A DNA stretch of 32,669 bases. It comes from Gemmatimonadales bacterium (GTDB lineage Bacteria; Gemmatimonadota; Gemmatimonadetes; Gemmatimonadales; GWC2-71-9). The notes beneath the pieces are model-generated. The model was not told where the DNA came from. It was given only the letters and a program-made list of their open reading frames with translations, and did not search any database. The DNA lies in contig JAUYMC010000272.1 in NCBI GenBank assembly GCA_030699545.1, forward strand, positions 1 to 32,669. The letters run 5' to 3'. A program made the position numbers and the translations under genes. Position 1 is the stretch's first letter, and the number at the start of each line of letters is the position of its first letter. Below, piece by piece: positions 13,856 to 21,701 of the stretch.

Positions 13856-16048
13856 CTAGCGTGAGACGACTTGAAAGCGCTGCGCGCGCGTCACGCTCGT
13901 GCCGCTGGCGGGATCGGAGATGACGACGGTGAGGCGGTAGTTGCCGGGGGACACGTCGCGCAGCGCGATGCCACGCCGCACTTGGGTGCGCGGGCCGTCC
14001 GCGGGCGCGTCGAACTCGAGCAGCACGGGCGCGCGACGCCCGCCGAACAATCCGCGCCGGCCTTCGCGCTCGAGCCGGACCACGGTGTGATACGTCGCGC
14101 CGGCCGCGAGCCCGTACACCTCGTAATACAGCTCCGCCGCCGAGCCCTCCGGGTAGCGTTGCAGGGGATTGAGCGGCACGGTGTTCCACACGAGCCCCGA
14201 GCCCTCGCGGCCCACCACCACGTCGCTCACCGCGAAGCGGCCGCCGTCGAGCGCGTCCACCGCGAGCGAGTCGCGGATCACGAGATCGCCGGTGGACTCG
14301 TCGGGACTCGTCACCAGGAAGCGATACCGATAGCGCCCGGCGGAGAGCGGGAGCGCCAGCCGGCCGGTGAGATAGGCGGGGGCGCGCAGCGGCTCGCGCG
14401 AGGCGAACACGCGCAGCGTGTCCAGCGTCGCGACCGGCCGGTCGGCGGCGTCCGATACCACCAGACGAAAGCGCAGCGGATAGCGCGTCCCCTCAGCGGT
14501 CCTGGCCGACGGCAGGCGGCCCGCGGGGATCGCGAACACCACGTGCAGCGTCTGCCCGCTGCCCCGCGCCACGCTATCGCCAGTCCCGCCAACGACGAAA
14601 TCGCTCACGACGGCCTCGAGCGGCTCCTCGAAACGCCGCGCGTAGCTGTCGCTCGTCGTGCCCGTCGTGATGCTGCGCTGCCCTCGCTCGCGGTCCTCGG
14701 CCAGCTCGCGTCCCGGCGCGCGCATGCTGCGCCCCACCCGGCCGTACAGCGCCCCGAACTCGATGCGCGACGTGTACAGCTCGGCGATGGACGGATCGAC
14801 CGTCGACCCGGCGCGCACGGCGCGGCTGAAGCCGAGCACGTCGGCCAGACTCTCGACGAGCTTGAAGTCGCTCGCGTCGTCGCGGGCCACGAAGTGAAAA
14901 ATCAGATCCGCGCCGTCGCCGGGACGATCGTACATCCAGCTCTCGTTCGGCTCGACGCCCACCTGCGCCAGCCGCGCCCGGCGGTCGGGCTCCCCGTGCC
15001 GCAGGTAGATGACGCCGCGATCGTCGAACTCGGCCTGCGCCGAGCGGTAGCGCTCGGTGATGTCGTAATGGCGATGGCGGCTCACCAGGCGGAAGCTCCG
15101 CCGCGCGTGGAACCAGCGGCGGTAATGCTCGGCCAGGCGCTCGCCCGGCTCCCGCGCCTCCCTGACGTCGCGCCGCGCCCAGAACGCCTCCAGCCAGGCG
15201 CCGCGGGCGGCGGGGTCCGGCAGCGCGTCGAAGGCCTTCAGGTCGGCGGAATCGGCGATCCACCCGAGGTCGCCGCGATACAGCGCGATCGCCTGCTCCG
15301 ACGTCGCCGCCCGGGCGCCCGCCAGATAGGCGACCCATCCCTGCCCCGGCTGCCGCGCGAGATATGCCGTGCGCCCCAGCTCCAGCAACCCGATGCCGGA
15401 ATCGCCGCCGGCGGTCAGGTACTCGCGGAACGCGGCGAGCGCGGAGTCCGACTCCCCCGCCTCGCGCTCCACCCGGCCGCGCACCAGCTGGACCTCGGCG
15501 TGCCGGCCGGCGGGAGAGCTCGCCGCCATACGCACCGCCGAGAGCGCGACCTCGAGGCGCGGCCGAATCCGCTGGGTGAGCGCCGTGTTCGCGAGATCGA
15601 CGACGGCCGATGCGAAGGACGGGTCGGCCTCGGCCGCGCGGGCGAACGCGTGCGCCGCCTTGGAGAGGAAATCCTTGCCGAGCATCTGGCGGATGTTTTC
15701 GATCGCCATGATGCCATGCTCGCCCAGGGCCAGCTCGGACAGCCCGAGGCCGTACCAGGCGTAGGGCCAGCCCGGTTGCAGCTCGCTCGCCCATTCGAAT
15801 TCGCCGGCCGCCGCGTCGTAATGCGGCTTCGCGTCCGTCAGCTCGCCCAGCCGGTAGGCGATGAAGCCGAGCCGCAGATGCAGCAGCGCGTCATCGCGCC
15901 GCTGTTTGGCGATTTCGATCGTCGCCGTCTCGAGCCGCGCCAGCGCGACGGTGTCGCGCACCGTGGTGAGCGAGTCGCGCAGACGCTCGATGTCCGCGCG
16001 TTCGGCGGGCGACTGGAGCACGAGCAGCGTGAAGAGCAGGACCGGCAT
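13856..16048 (-). CDS. GWxTD-domain-type secreted protein with TPR-like N-terminus
   Basis: 730 residues. A short hydrophobic start (MPVLLFTLLVLQ) suggests export. Residues 50-260 are helical, TPR-like repeats (for example AWYGLGLSELALGEHG, HAFARAAEADPSFASAVVDL). The 283-390 region matches the GWxTD family: WLEAFWARRD, then FDDRGVIYLRHGEPDRR (341-357) and NESWMYDRP (368-376). The motif that names the family is degenerate: the DRG is kept but the GW..T positions are not. The C-terminal half (480-730) is beta-rich, with two or more Ig-like or carboxypeptidase-regulatory-like modules. No enzymatic role is known for the family. The ATG at 16048 follows a TATAAT box by 9 bp. Confidence 0.78.
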   Translation of the reverse strand: MPVLLFTLLVLQSPAERADIERLRDSLTTVRDTVALARLETATIEIAKQRRDDALLHLRLGFIAYRLGELTDAKPHYDAAAGEFEWASELQPGWPYAWYGLGLSELALGEHGIMAIENIRQMLGKDFLSKAAHAFARAAEADPSFASAVVDLANTALTQRIRPRLEVALSAVRMAASSPAGRHAEVQLVRGRVEREAGESDSALAAFREYLTAGGDSGIGLLELGRTAYLARQPGQGWVAYLAGARAATSEQAIALYRGDLGWIADSADLKAFDALPDPAARGAWLEAFWARRDVREAREPGERLAEHYRRWFHARRSFRLVSRHRHYDITERYRSAQAEFDDRGVIYLRHGEPDRRARLAQVGVEPNESWMYDRPGDGADLIFHFVARDDASDFKLVESLADVLGFSRAVRAGSTVDPSIAELYTSRIEFGALYGRVGRSMRAPGRELAEDRERGQRSITTGTTSDSYARRFEEPLEAVVSDFVVGGTGDSVARGSGQTLHVVFAIPAGRLPSARTAEGTRYPLRFRLVVSDAADRPVATLDTLRVFASREPLRAPAYLTGRLALPLSAGRYRYRFLVTSPDESTGDLVIRDSLAVDALDGGRFAVSDVVVGREGSGLVWNTVPLNPLQRYPEGSAAELYYEVYGLAAGATYHTVVRLEREGRRGLFGGRRAPVLLEFDAPADGPRTQVRRGIALRDVSPGNYRLTVVISDPASGTSVTRAQRFQVVSR

Positions 16049-16057
16049 GATGGGTGG

Positions 16058-16087
16058 ATTATACGCCGTCCCGGCGGCGGTGGTTCA
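16058..16087 (-). promoter_or_regulatory. Candidate promoter of the GWxTD gene
   Basis: A perfect -10 TATAAT (16063-16058 on the minus strand) lies 9 bp before the ATG; a -35-like TGAACC (16087-16082) sits 18 bp further up. The predicted leader is only a few bases. It falls in the 62-bp gap after the Omp85-fusion gene. Confidence 0.45.
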
Positions 16088-16110
16088 GAGCCGGGAATGT
16101 CCGCGCGGCG

Positions 16111-18843
16111 TCAGAAGTCGGCCGCGAAGCCCCCATATAGCCGCGCCTGGCGGGGGCCCACCCCCGCGGGTTGCGCGACGCCGACCCGGACTCGCAGCGG
16201 CAGGTCGTAACTGACGGTCAGGTCGCCCACCAGCTCGACGCCGACCGCGCGGGCGCGGTGGAGTCGCGGGCGGTCGCCCGCATTCCACGCGTCTCCCGCA
16301 TCGGCAAAGACGGCCAGCGACAGCTTGTCGATCCCCAGCGGCAGATGCCCGATGGAGCGGCCGATCAGCGCGAGCGGCAGCCGATACTCGAGCGTCACGG
16401 TCGCGGCGCGGCGGCCGCGCAGCGCCCCGCCGTCGTAGCCGCGCACGGGAAACGCTCGCGTCCCTCCGCCGAGCGAGGTACCGAACGGGAGCGACAAGAC
16501 GCCAGAGGAAACTCCGCCCACCGACAGCGCGTCGCTGAGCGAGCCGTTTATCGCGCCTGCCGCGATCCTGGCGGTCAGCACCGGATACGCGAACCCGATG
16601 CGCGGCCCGAAGCGGGCGTACAGCGCCAGACGGCCGCGCGCCTCGTTGGACCAGCGGCGTGTGCCCTGCTCTTCTCTTCGCCGGTACAGCAGGGTGAGCC
16701 CCGCGCCATCCTGCGCTGAAATGGCGAGCGGCCCGGCGGTCACGTGACCGAGCGCGACGACGACCGAACCGCCAACGAGATCGCGCGGCACGCATCCGGC
16801 GCACACCGCCGGCGGTAGCGTGTCGGGGGACGTGGCGAAACGCTCGCCTTCGTACTCCGCGGCGATGCGCACGCTCGCGACACGCCGCCACCGCTGCGCG
16901 ACGAAGGTGGCACCCAGTGCAGCATCCACCTCGTTGATCAGCAGGTCACGACCCAGCGAGCTCCCGATGTGGGACCAATCGTTGGCGGCGGACACGTCGA
17001 GCGTCGGATTCCCCAGCCGGTGCGTCACGTACCCGAAACCTCCCTGCGCGCGCCGCGTGTCGGCGACGAGGCCCGCGATGAGGTAGGCATCGCGTCCCAC
17101 CGCATCCACGCCGGCGGTCAGCGCACCCCAGAATACGCCGGCTGCCTTGCTGTCCACGGCAAGCGGAATCCAGAAGTGCGGGCGGAGCGATCCGAATTCC
17201 GCGTAGCCGGACTCGCGGAGTTGAATCGCAGGCGCGGAATCGAACGCGGCGGGCGCTGCAGCGGCGGCCGCCGCCGCAACCGTGCGTGTCGGCGTCACGA
17301 CGCGCAGCTCCCATCCGCCACGCCCGATCGTCGTGAAGAGCAGGCGGCCGTCGGGCAATGGCGCCGGCGCGCGGGCGCCCAGCGGCTCGACGGTCAGCGG
17401 CACGCCGCAGGACGTCGCGGACCAGGCATGCACCTGCGGGAAACCGCCCACATCGGCGACGTAGAGAAGCGTGTCGCCCATCCAGGCGGGGTCTGACACG
17501 CCGCCGGCCGGTTGCGCCAGCACCGCCATCGATTCCGGCGCGGCCACCGGCCAGCGCACCAGCGCCCAGTGGCCGTCGTGATGCCGCGTCGCGGCGATCC
17601 ACCGGCCGTCGGGCGACGGCACGGCGGCGCCCCACGTCACCCCGGCGGAGTCGCGCGGCCCGGCGGCTCCCCCAATGGCGAGGTGATTATCGCCGGACGT
17701 CACCACGACGGTGGCCGTGCCGCGCGGCTCCAGCACGCGCGCGCCGCGCGTGGCGCGCCGCCAGCGGCCGTCCGGTAGCCAGTGCCAGAGATCGCTGCGC
17801 ACGTGCCACCGGTCGGTGAACTCCAGCTGTGCGACGCGCAGCGTGTCGCCGAGCCAGTCGTAGCTCACCTGGCCGTTCACGCGGTGCGAGCGCAGCGTGC
17901 GCCAGCCGTCCCGCCAGTCGGCGATGCGCAGCCGCGGCGCGCCGCGGCCATCGGCGTGGAGATACGCGACTCGCCGTCCGTCGGGGGAGACGCGCGGCAC
18001 GGGGGGCGCGCGCAAACGCCCCACGACGAGCGCGCTGGGCGCCGCGGTGTCGGGGGGCGCGGCCGCCGCGACGGTTTCCGGCCATGCGGCGGCCAGCGCG
18101 CTCGGCGCACCGGCATGACGCAGCGGCCGTCCCACCCGAAACGGGATCAGCTGACCCGCGGAATGCTCCACGAACCGGGGAACGATGGAATCGGCCAGCG
18201 GCGCCCAGAACCGGCCGCCGTACGCATACGGCGCCAACCCACCGGGCCACCGCGTGAACAGCAGGGCGTCCCAGGGGGAGCGAGCGGCGGCGTGCGCCGC
18301 GTCGGCCGCGACGATTTGGCGATGAAAGCTGCCGGCGGCGCGGCCGCCGCCGGTGAATCGCGACTCATAGTACGTCGCGATGCCTTCCACCACCCAGCTC
18401 GGCTGAAACTGATTGGGAAACAGGCCGGGCGCGCGGCCGAACAGCGACTGGAGGAATCCCCACAGCCGCTTCGAGCGATCGAGGTGAAACAGATGGGCGA
18501 GCTCGTGCACGATGACGAGCCGTCGCCAGCTGTCGTGGGCGCGCAATCCCGGGTCCATCACCGGCGGCACGAGGTACACCGTGAATCGATTGGACGGATA
18601 GGTGGTGGCGAATCCGTTCGGGGCGTCGACATCGTCCGCCAGCGTCAGATCGATCGTGCCGCGCGGCGGCCGCAGCTCCGTGGCGAGCAGCGCGTAGGCG
18701 CGCTCCGCCTCCGCCGCGGCATCGAGCGCCACCGCACGAAACGCAGGCCGGAAGTGGACGCGAAAGTGCGCCGTGTGGAGGGTACGCCATTCGCCGGAGG
18801 GATTGACCTGCAGCAGCGCGATGAACATCGCCGCGATGGTCAT
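16111..18843 (-). CDS. Peptidase MA-like / beta-propeller / Omp85-type barrel fusion
   Basis: 910 residues. Residues 20-170 look like a gluzincin peptidase MA domain: HELAHLFH (113-120) gives the HExxH zinc motif (H113, E114, H117), and VVEGIATYYE (151-160) supplies E153 as third ligand. The middle (about 250-560) has PD40/TolB-like propeller blades (VSPDGRRVAYLHADG, PSPDGRWIAATRHHDG). After an alanine-rich linker, residues from about 590 to 910 are alternating amphipathic strands with VRGYDGG at 800-806, LEYRLPL and FADAGDAW, the Omp85/BamA-type barrel signature, and the chain ends in Phe as outer-membrane proteins do. The N-terminus (MTIAAMFIALLQ) is a weak signal peptide. The ATG at 18843 overlaps the amidase stop. 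Function is unknown; an outer-membrane protease is the simplest reading. Confidence 0.85.
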   Translation of the reverse strand: MTIAAMFIALLQVNPSGEWRTLHTAHFRVHFRPAFRAVALDAAAEAERAYALLATELRPPRGTIDLTLADDVDAPNGFATTYPSNRFTVYLVPPVMDPGLRAHDSWRRLVIVHELAHLFHLDRSKRLWGFLQSLFGRAPGLFPNQFQPSWVVEGIATYYESRFTGGGRAAGSFHRQIVAADAAHAAARSPWDALLFTRWPGGLAPYAYGGRFWAPLADSIVPRFVEHSAGQLIPFRVGRPLRHAGAPSALAAAWPETVAAAAPPDTAAPSALVVGRLRAPPVPRVSPDGRRVAYLHADGRGAPRLRIADWRDGWRTLRSHRVNGQVSYDWLGDTLRVAQLEFTDRWHVRSDLWHWLPDGRWRRATRGARVLEPRGTATVVVTSGDNHLAIGGAAGPRDSAGVTWGAAVPSPDGRWIAATRHHDGHWALVRWPVAAPESMAVLAQPAGGVSDPAWMGDTLLYVADVGGFPQVHAWSATSCGVPLTVEPLGARAPAPLPDGRLLFTTIGRGGWELRVVTPTRTVAAAAAAAAPAAFDSAPAIQLRESGYAEFGSLRPHFWIPLAVDSKAAGVFWGALTAGVDAVGRDAYLIAGLVADTRRAQGGFGYVTHRLGNPTLDVSAANDWSHIGSSLGRDLLINEVDAALGATFVAQRWRRVASVRIAAEYEGERFATSPDTLPPAVCAGCVPRDLVGGSVVVALGHVTAGPLAISAQDGAGLTLLYRRREEQGTRRWSNEARGRLALYARFGPRIGFAYPVLTARIAAGAINGSLSDALSVGGVSSGVLSLPFGTSLGGGTRAFPVRGYDGGALRGRRAATVTLEYRLPLALIGRSIGHLPLGIDKLSLAVFADAGDAWNAGDRPRLHRARAVGVELVGDLTVSYDLPLRVRVGVAQPAGVGPRQARLYGGFAADF

Positions 18844-20705
18844 CGACTCATGGCCCGCAGAAACTCCTCGATCCCGCGGGCGATGCCGCGGGCGTACCGC
18901 CACTGCCCGTCTTCGCTCGCCAGCATCGCCTCCTGTTCCGGAATCATCATGAACAGGCCCTCGGCGAGCGCCGAGGGCATCCATGGATTCCGGGCCAGGG
19001 CGTAATCGCCGCGGCCGATCCCGAGGTCGCGCACGCCCAGCTCGGCGACGAGGGCGCGGTCGAGCGCGCGCGCCAACGCCGCGCCGCGCGGATGAAAGTA
19101 GTACACGCTGGTGCCGTTATTAATGAAAGGATTGATCCCGTCGGGCAGCGCGTTGGCGTGAATGGAGACGAGGACGTCCGCATTGAGCAGCTCGGCGAAG
19201 CGCGTCCGCGGAAAGAGATCGAGGGGCGTGCTGTCGGTTCGCGTGAGCAGCACGCGCGCGCCGCCGCGCTCGAGCAGCGACTTGGCTTTCACCGCCACCG
19301 CGAGCGTCACCACCGCTTCGGGCAGCCCGGACGGACCCTTCGAGCCGGCGGGCGGATGCCCCGGATCGAGCACGATGGTCCGGCCGGCCAGCGGTCGCCG
19401 CCGCTCGATCGCGGGCGGCCGGCGGATCTCGAGGAGCAGATCGCGTCCGCTCCACCGCGTGCGGTAGCCCCAGACGCGTCCGGAGAGGCTCAGCGTGATC
19501 GTGGTCTCATCCGCCGCCGGTTGCGCGAAGCTCATGCGCGTCACGTAGAGATCGCTGCCACCATGCTGCATCCAGTTGATATCGGCCCCGACCCCGTACA
19601 CCCGAAGCGTGAGGCGACGCTCCCCTTCCTCTATTTGAAAGGGCAGCGGCGCGGGCAGCGGCACGCGCAATACGAGCGAGCCATTCGCGCCCGCCGAGAG
19701 CCGCACGGAGCCGACCGTTCCCCCGGGCGGAGGCGTGCCGGGCGGCAACGGCACGACGTCGGGGGCGTTCACCCACGCGACGGCCGATTGCGACAGCTGC
19801 AGGCGCACCTGATCGCGCCACCGGCCCGACATCGTCGCCATCGTGCCGAGGGGAAAGAACCAGTGATACGTGCCGTACGGCACGGCCTTCCCGACGGTCA
19901 GGCTGTCGGTCCTGCCGGTGCGCGCCGTGTCGTCGTCGAGCCGCACCACGAGAGGACGCGAGCGGTCGAGCGTATCCACGACGAGCGGCCACACCGACCG
20001 CACCGTATCCCCGTCGAGGACGACCTCGAGCACGGCGTCGCACAGCGGGCGCGCGGGGAGCCACGCCACGTAGCGGTCGATGGCGGGGGGAAGGCGGTAG
20101 GCCGCGCTGTCGGTCGCGAAAGCGCGCACGCCGGCCGAGGGTTCACCGGCGAGCGTGTTCGCCACGAACGGCACGACGTCTCCCTCGTCGGTCCGCAGCT
20201 GCACTTGCGACCCTGGTGCCGCGCGAACCGCCAATCGGATTCCTTCGCCCGACAGCGCGAGGATCGTGTCCGTCGGCGTGAAGCTGGTGGTGTCGATCCA
20301 GGGGACCGGCGCCCGCCCGTCCGCGGAGTCGGGAGGGGCGGGAGGGCGGAACCGCGGCGCGATGCGGGTGACGAACGTCGTCTCGCGGCTGAACGACCCG
20401 GCGCGCGCCACGAGCTGAAAGCGGGCGAGGGTGTCGTCGGGCAGCGGCAGCCAGGCAAGCCAGGTCCCGTTCGGGTGGACCGTGACCGGCCGCCCGTCGA
20501 TCGTGAGCGTGGCATCGCCCCGGCCGGCGCCGACAGTGCCGAAGAGAAAGGATGAGTCACGCGCCTGGATCGGTACGGCGGTGTCGGGATAGACGACCTG
20601 GATCGCGAGCGGCGCGCGACCGGGGGCGGCTCGATCGATCGGCTCGCGGCGGGCGGCCGCGCATCCCGTTACGGCGACGAGCAACGCCGCCCGGACGAGT
20701 CGCAT
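18840..20705 (-). CDS. Lipoprotein N-acetylmuramoyl-L-alanine amidase (Amidase_3)
   Basis: 621 residues. The start is a lipoprotein signal with lipobox VTGC (C15). Residues 30-430 are a long beta-rich region with no family I can name, containing several SH3- or Ig-like looking segments. The C-terminus (about 440-618) is Amidase_3: VLDPGHPP (445-452) with H450, E463, SIHAN (514-518) with H516, and ALAEGLF (580-586) with the catalytic E582. It cleaves the bond between N-acetylmuramic acid and L-alanine in peptidoglycan, probably from the periplasmic face of a membrane. It is followed with a 4-base overlap by the protease/Omp85 gene, so the two are likely made together. Predicted mRNA is leaderless. 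Confidence 0.92.
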   Translation of the reverse strand: MRLVRAALLVAVTGCAAARREPIDRAAPGRAPLAIQVVYPDTAVPIQARDSSFLFGTVGAGRGDATLTIDGRPVTVHPNGTWLAWLPLPDDTLARFQLVARAGSFSRETTFVTRIAPRFRPPAPPDSADGRAPVPWIDTTSFTPTDTILALSGEGIRLAVRAAPGSQVQLRTDEGDVVPFVANTLAGEPSAGVRAFATDSAAYRLPPAIDRYVAWLPARPLCDAVLEVVLDGDTVRSVWPLVVDTLDRSRPLVVRLDDDTARTGRTDSLTVGKAVPYGTYHWFFPLGTMATMSGRWRDQVRLQLSQSAVAWVNAPDVVPLPPGTPPPGGTVGSVRLSAGANGSLVLRVPLPAPLPFQIEEGERRLTLRVYGVGADINWMQHGGSDLYVTRMSFAQPAADETTITLSLSGRVWGYRTRWSGRDLLLEIRRPPAIERRRPLAGRTIVLDPGHPPAGSKGPSGLPEAVVTLAVAVKAKSLLERGGARVLLTRTDSTPLDLFPRTRFAELLNADVLVSIHANALPDGINPFINNGTSVYYFHPRGAALARALDRALVAELGVRDLGIGRGDYALARNPWMPSALAEGLFMMIPEQEAMLASEDGQWRYARGIARGIEEFLRAMSR

Positions 20706-20710
20706 GACGC

Positions 20711-20748
20711 AAGGTACTATTGCTCAATAGATTGGGCCACCGTACTTT
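20711..20748. promoter_or_regulatory. Interleaved divergent promoters with 14-bp palindrome
   Basis: Plus strand: -35 TTGCTC (20720-20725), 17 bp, -10 TACTTT (20743-20748) for the FHA/kinase operon. Minus strand: -35 TGGCCC (20739-20734), 17 bp, -10 TACCTT (20716-20711) for the amidase, only 5 bp before its ATG. The palindrome CTATTG-CT-CAATAG (20717-20730) overlaps the plus -35 and fills most of the minus spacer. One bound regulator could block both promoters. Confidence 0.55.
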
Positions 20749-20774
20749 ATGCGCCCGATGGAGCCCCCCCTCGC

Positions 20775-21701
20775 GTGAGTGCCTGCCCCTATTGCGGCCG
20801 CCAGAATGAGGCCGGCGCGCAGTTCTGCACCGACTGCGGGAAGCCGCTCACCAAGGCGGCGGCCGCGCGGGCCGCAGTGGCGGCTGGGGGACGAGGAAGT
20901 GGAGCAGGAGGGGAGGGGGGAGGCCTCATCTCCCGTACGAGCGGACCGCCCCTGCCCGGTGACCAGGCGGCAGACCCCACCCCCTGCCCCGTCTGTGGGT
21001 CGATCACGCCGCACACCGCAGAGCGCCGCCTCACCCCCGATCGTCGTTCCGATCATTCCCTGACTCTCGTCCTCATCTCCGAGATGGCCACGGAGGTGCA
21101 GCGGTTCGAGCGCAAGCACACCTCGACCACGGTCGGTCGGGTGGACGGGGACATCCGCTTCGCGGACGATCAGTACCTCTCGCCGCTGCACGCGAAGCTG
21201 TCGTGGGAAGACGGGCGGCTCGAGGTCCGGGATCTCGGCAGCCGGAACGGCACGTGGGTCTTCCTCGAGGAGCCCTACCGGCTCGCCGATGGCGACGTGT
21301 TCCTCATCGGCTCGCAGGTGATCCGATTCCGGCGCCTGGGCTATCCCGGTCCCCACGCGCCGGACGCCGACGCGACCAAGCGCATGGGCAGCATGGTCCC
21401 CAGCGCGGACATCGCGAGCCTGACGCAGCTGCGGGCCGACGGCAGCTCGCGGGACGTCATCCAGCTGTCGCCGGGACGGGACGTGCATATCGGCCGCGAG
21501 CGCGGCGACTGGATCTTTCCCTACGACCCCTCGATGAGCGCGCAGCACGCGACGGTCCGCTCGGAGGACGCCGACTTCGTCCTGATGGACGACCATAGTC
21601 GCAACGGCGTGGCGATCGCGGCGCGGGGAGCGATGGTGCTGCGGCACGGATCGCGCATCATGGTGGGCGACAAGTTGCTGCGCGTCGAGCTGCCGGCGTG
21701 A
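20775..21701 (+). CDS. Zinc-ribbon protein with two FHA domains
   Basis: 308 residues. The N-terminal ribbon has C4/C7/C18/C21 and a second CPVC pair lies at 71-74. FHA domain 1 is about 96-187 with GR (121-122), LSPLHA (135-140) and GSRNGTW (155-161). FHA domain 2 is about 215-305 with GR (240-241), SAQHA (255-259) and HSRNG (274-278). FHA domains bind phosphothreonine peptides, so this is a soluble cytoplasmic reader or scaffold for the kinase encoded next. GTG start with GGAG 12 bases upstream; a run of seven C lies between. Its stop overlaps the kinase GTG. No transmembrane segment is seen. Confidence 0.92.
   Translation: MSACPYCGRQNEAGAQFCTDCGKPLTKAAAARAAVAAGGRGSGAGGEGGGLISRTSGPPLPGDQAADPTPCPVCGSITPHTAERRLTPDRRSDHSLTLVLISEMATEVQRFERKHTSTTVGRVDGDIRFADDQYLSPLHAKLSWEDGRLEVRDLGSRNGTWVFLEEPYRLADGDVFLIGSQVIRFRRLGYPGPHAPDADATKRMGSMVPSADIASLTQLRADGSSRDVIQLSPGRDVHIGRERGDWIFPYDPSMSAQHATVRSEDADFVLMDDHSRNGVAIAARGAMVLRHGSRIMVGDKLLRVELPA

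Noticed and set aside
18844-18984. Longer start for the protease/Omp85 gene
   Set aside because: The extension lies within the amidase coding end, is Arg-rich, and would bury the signal-like N-terminus; ATG 18843 gives the standard ATGA overlap.
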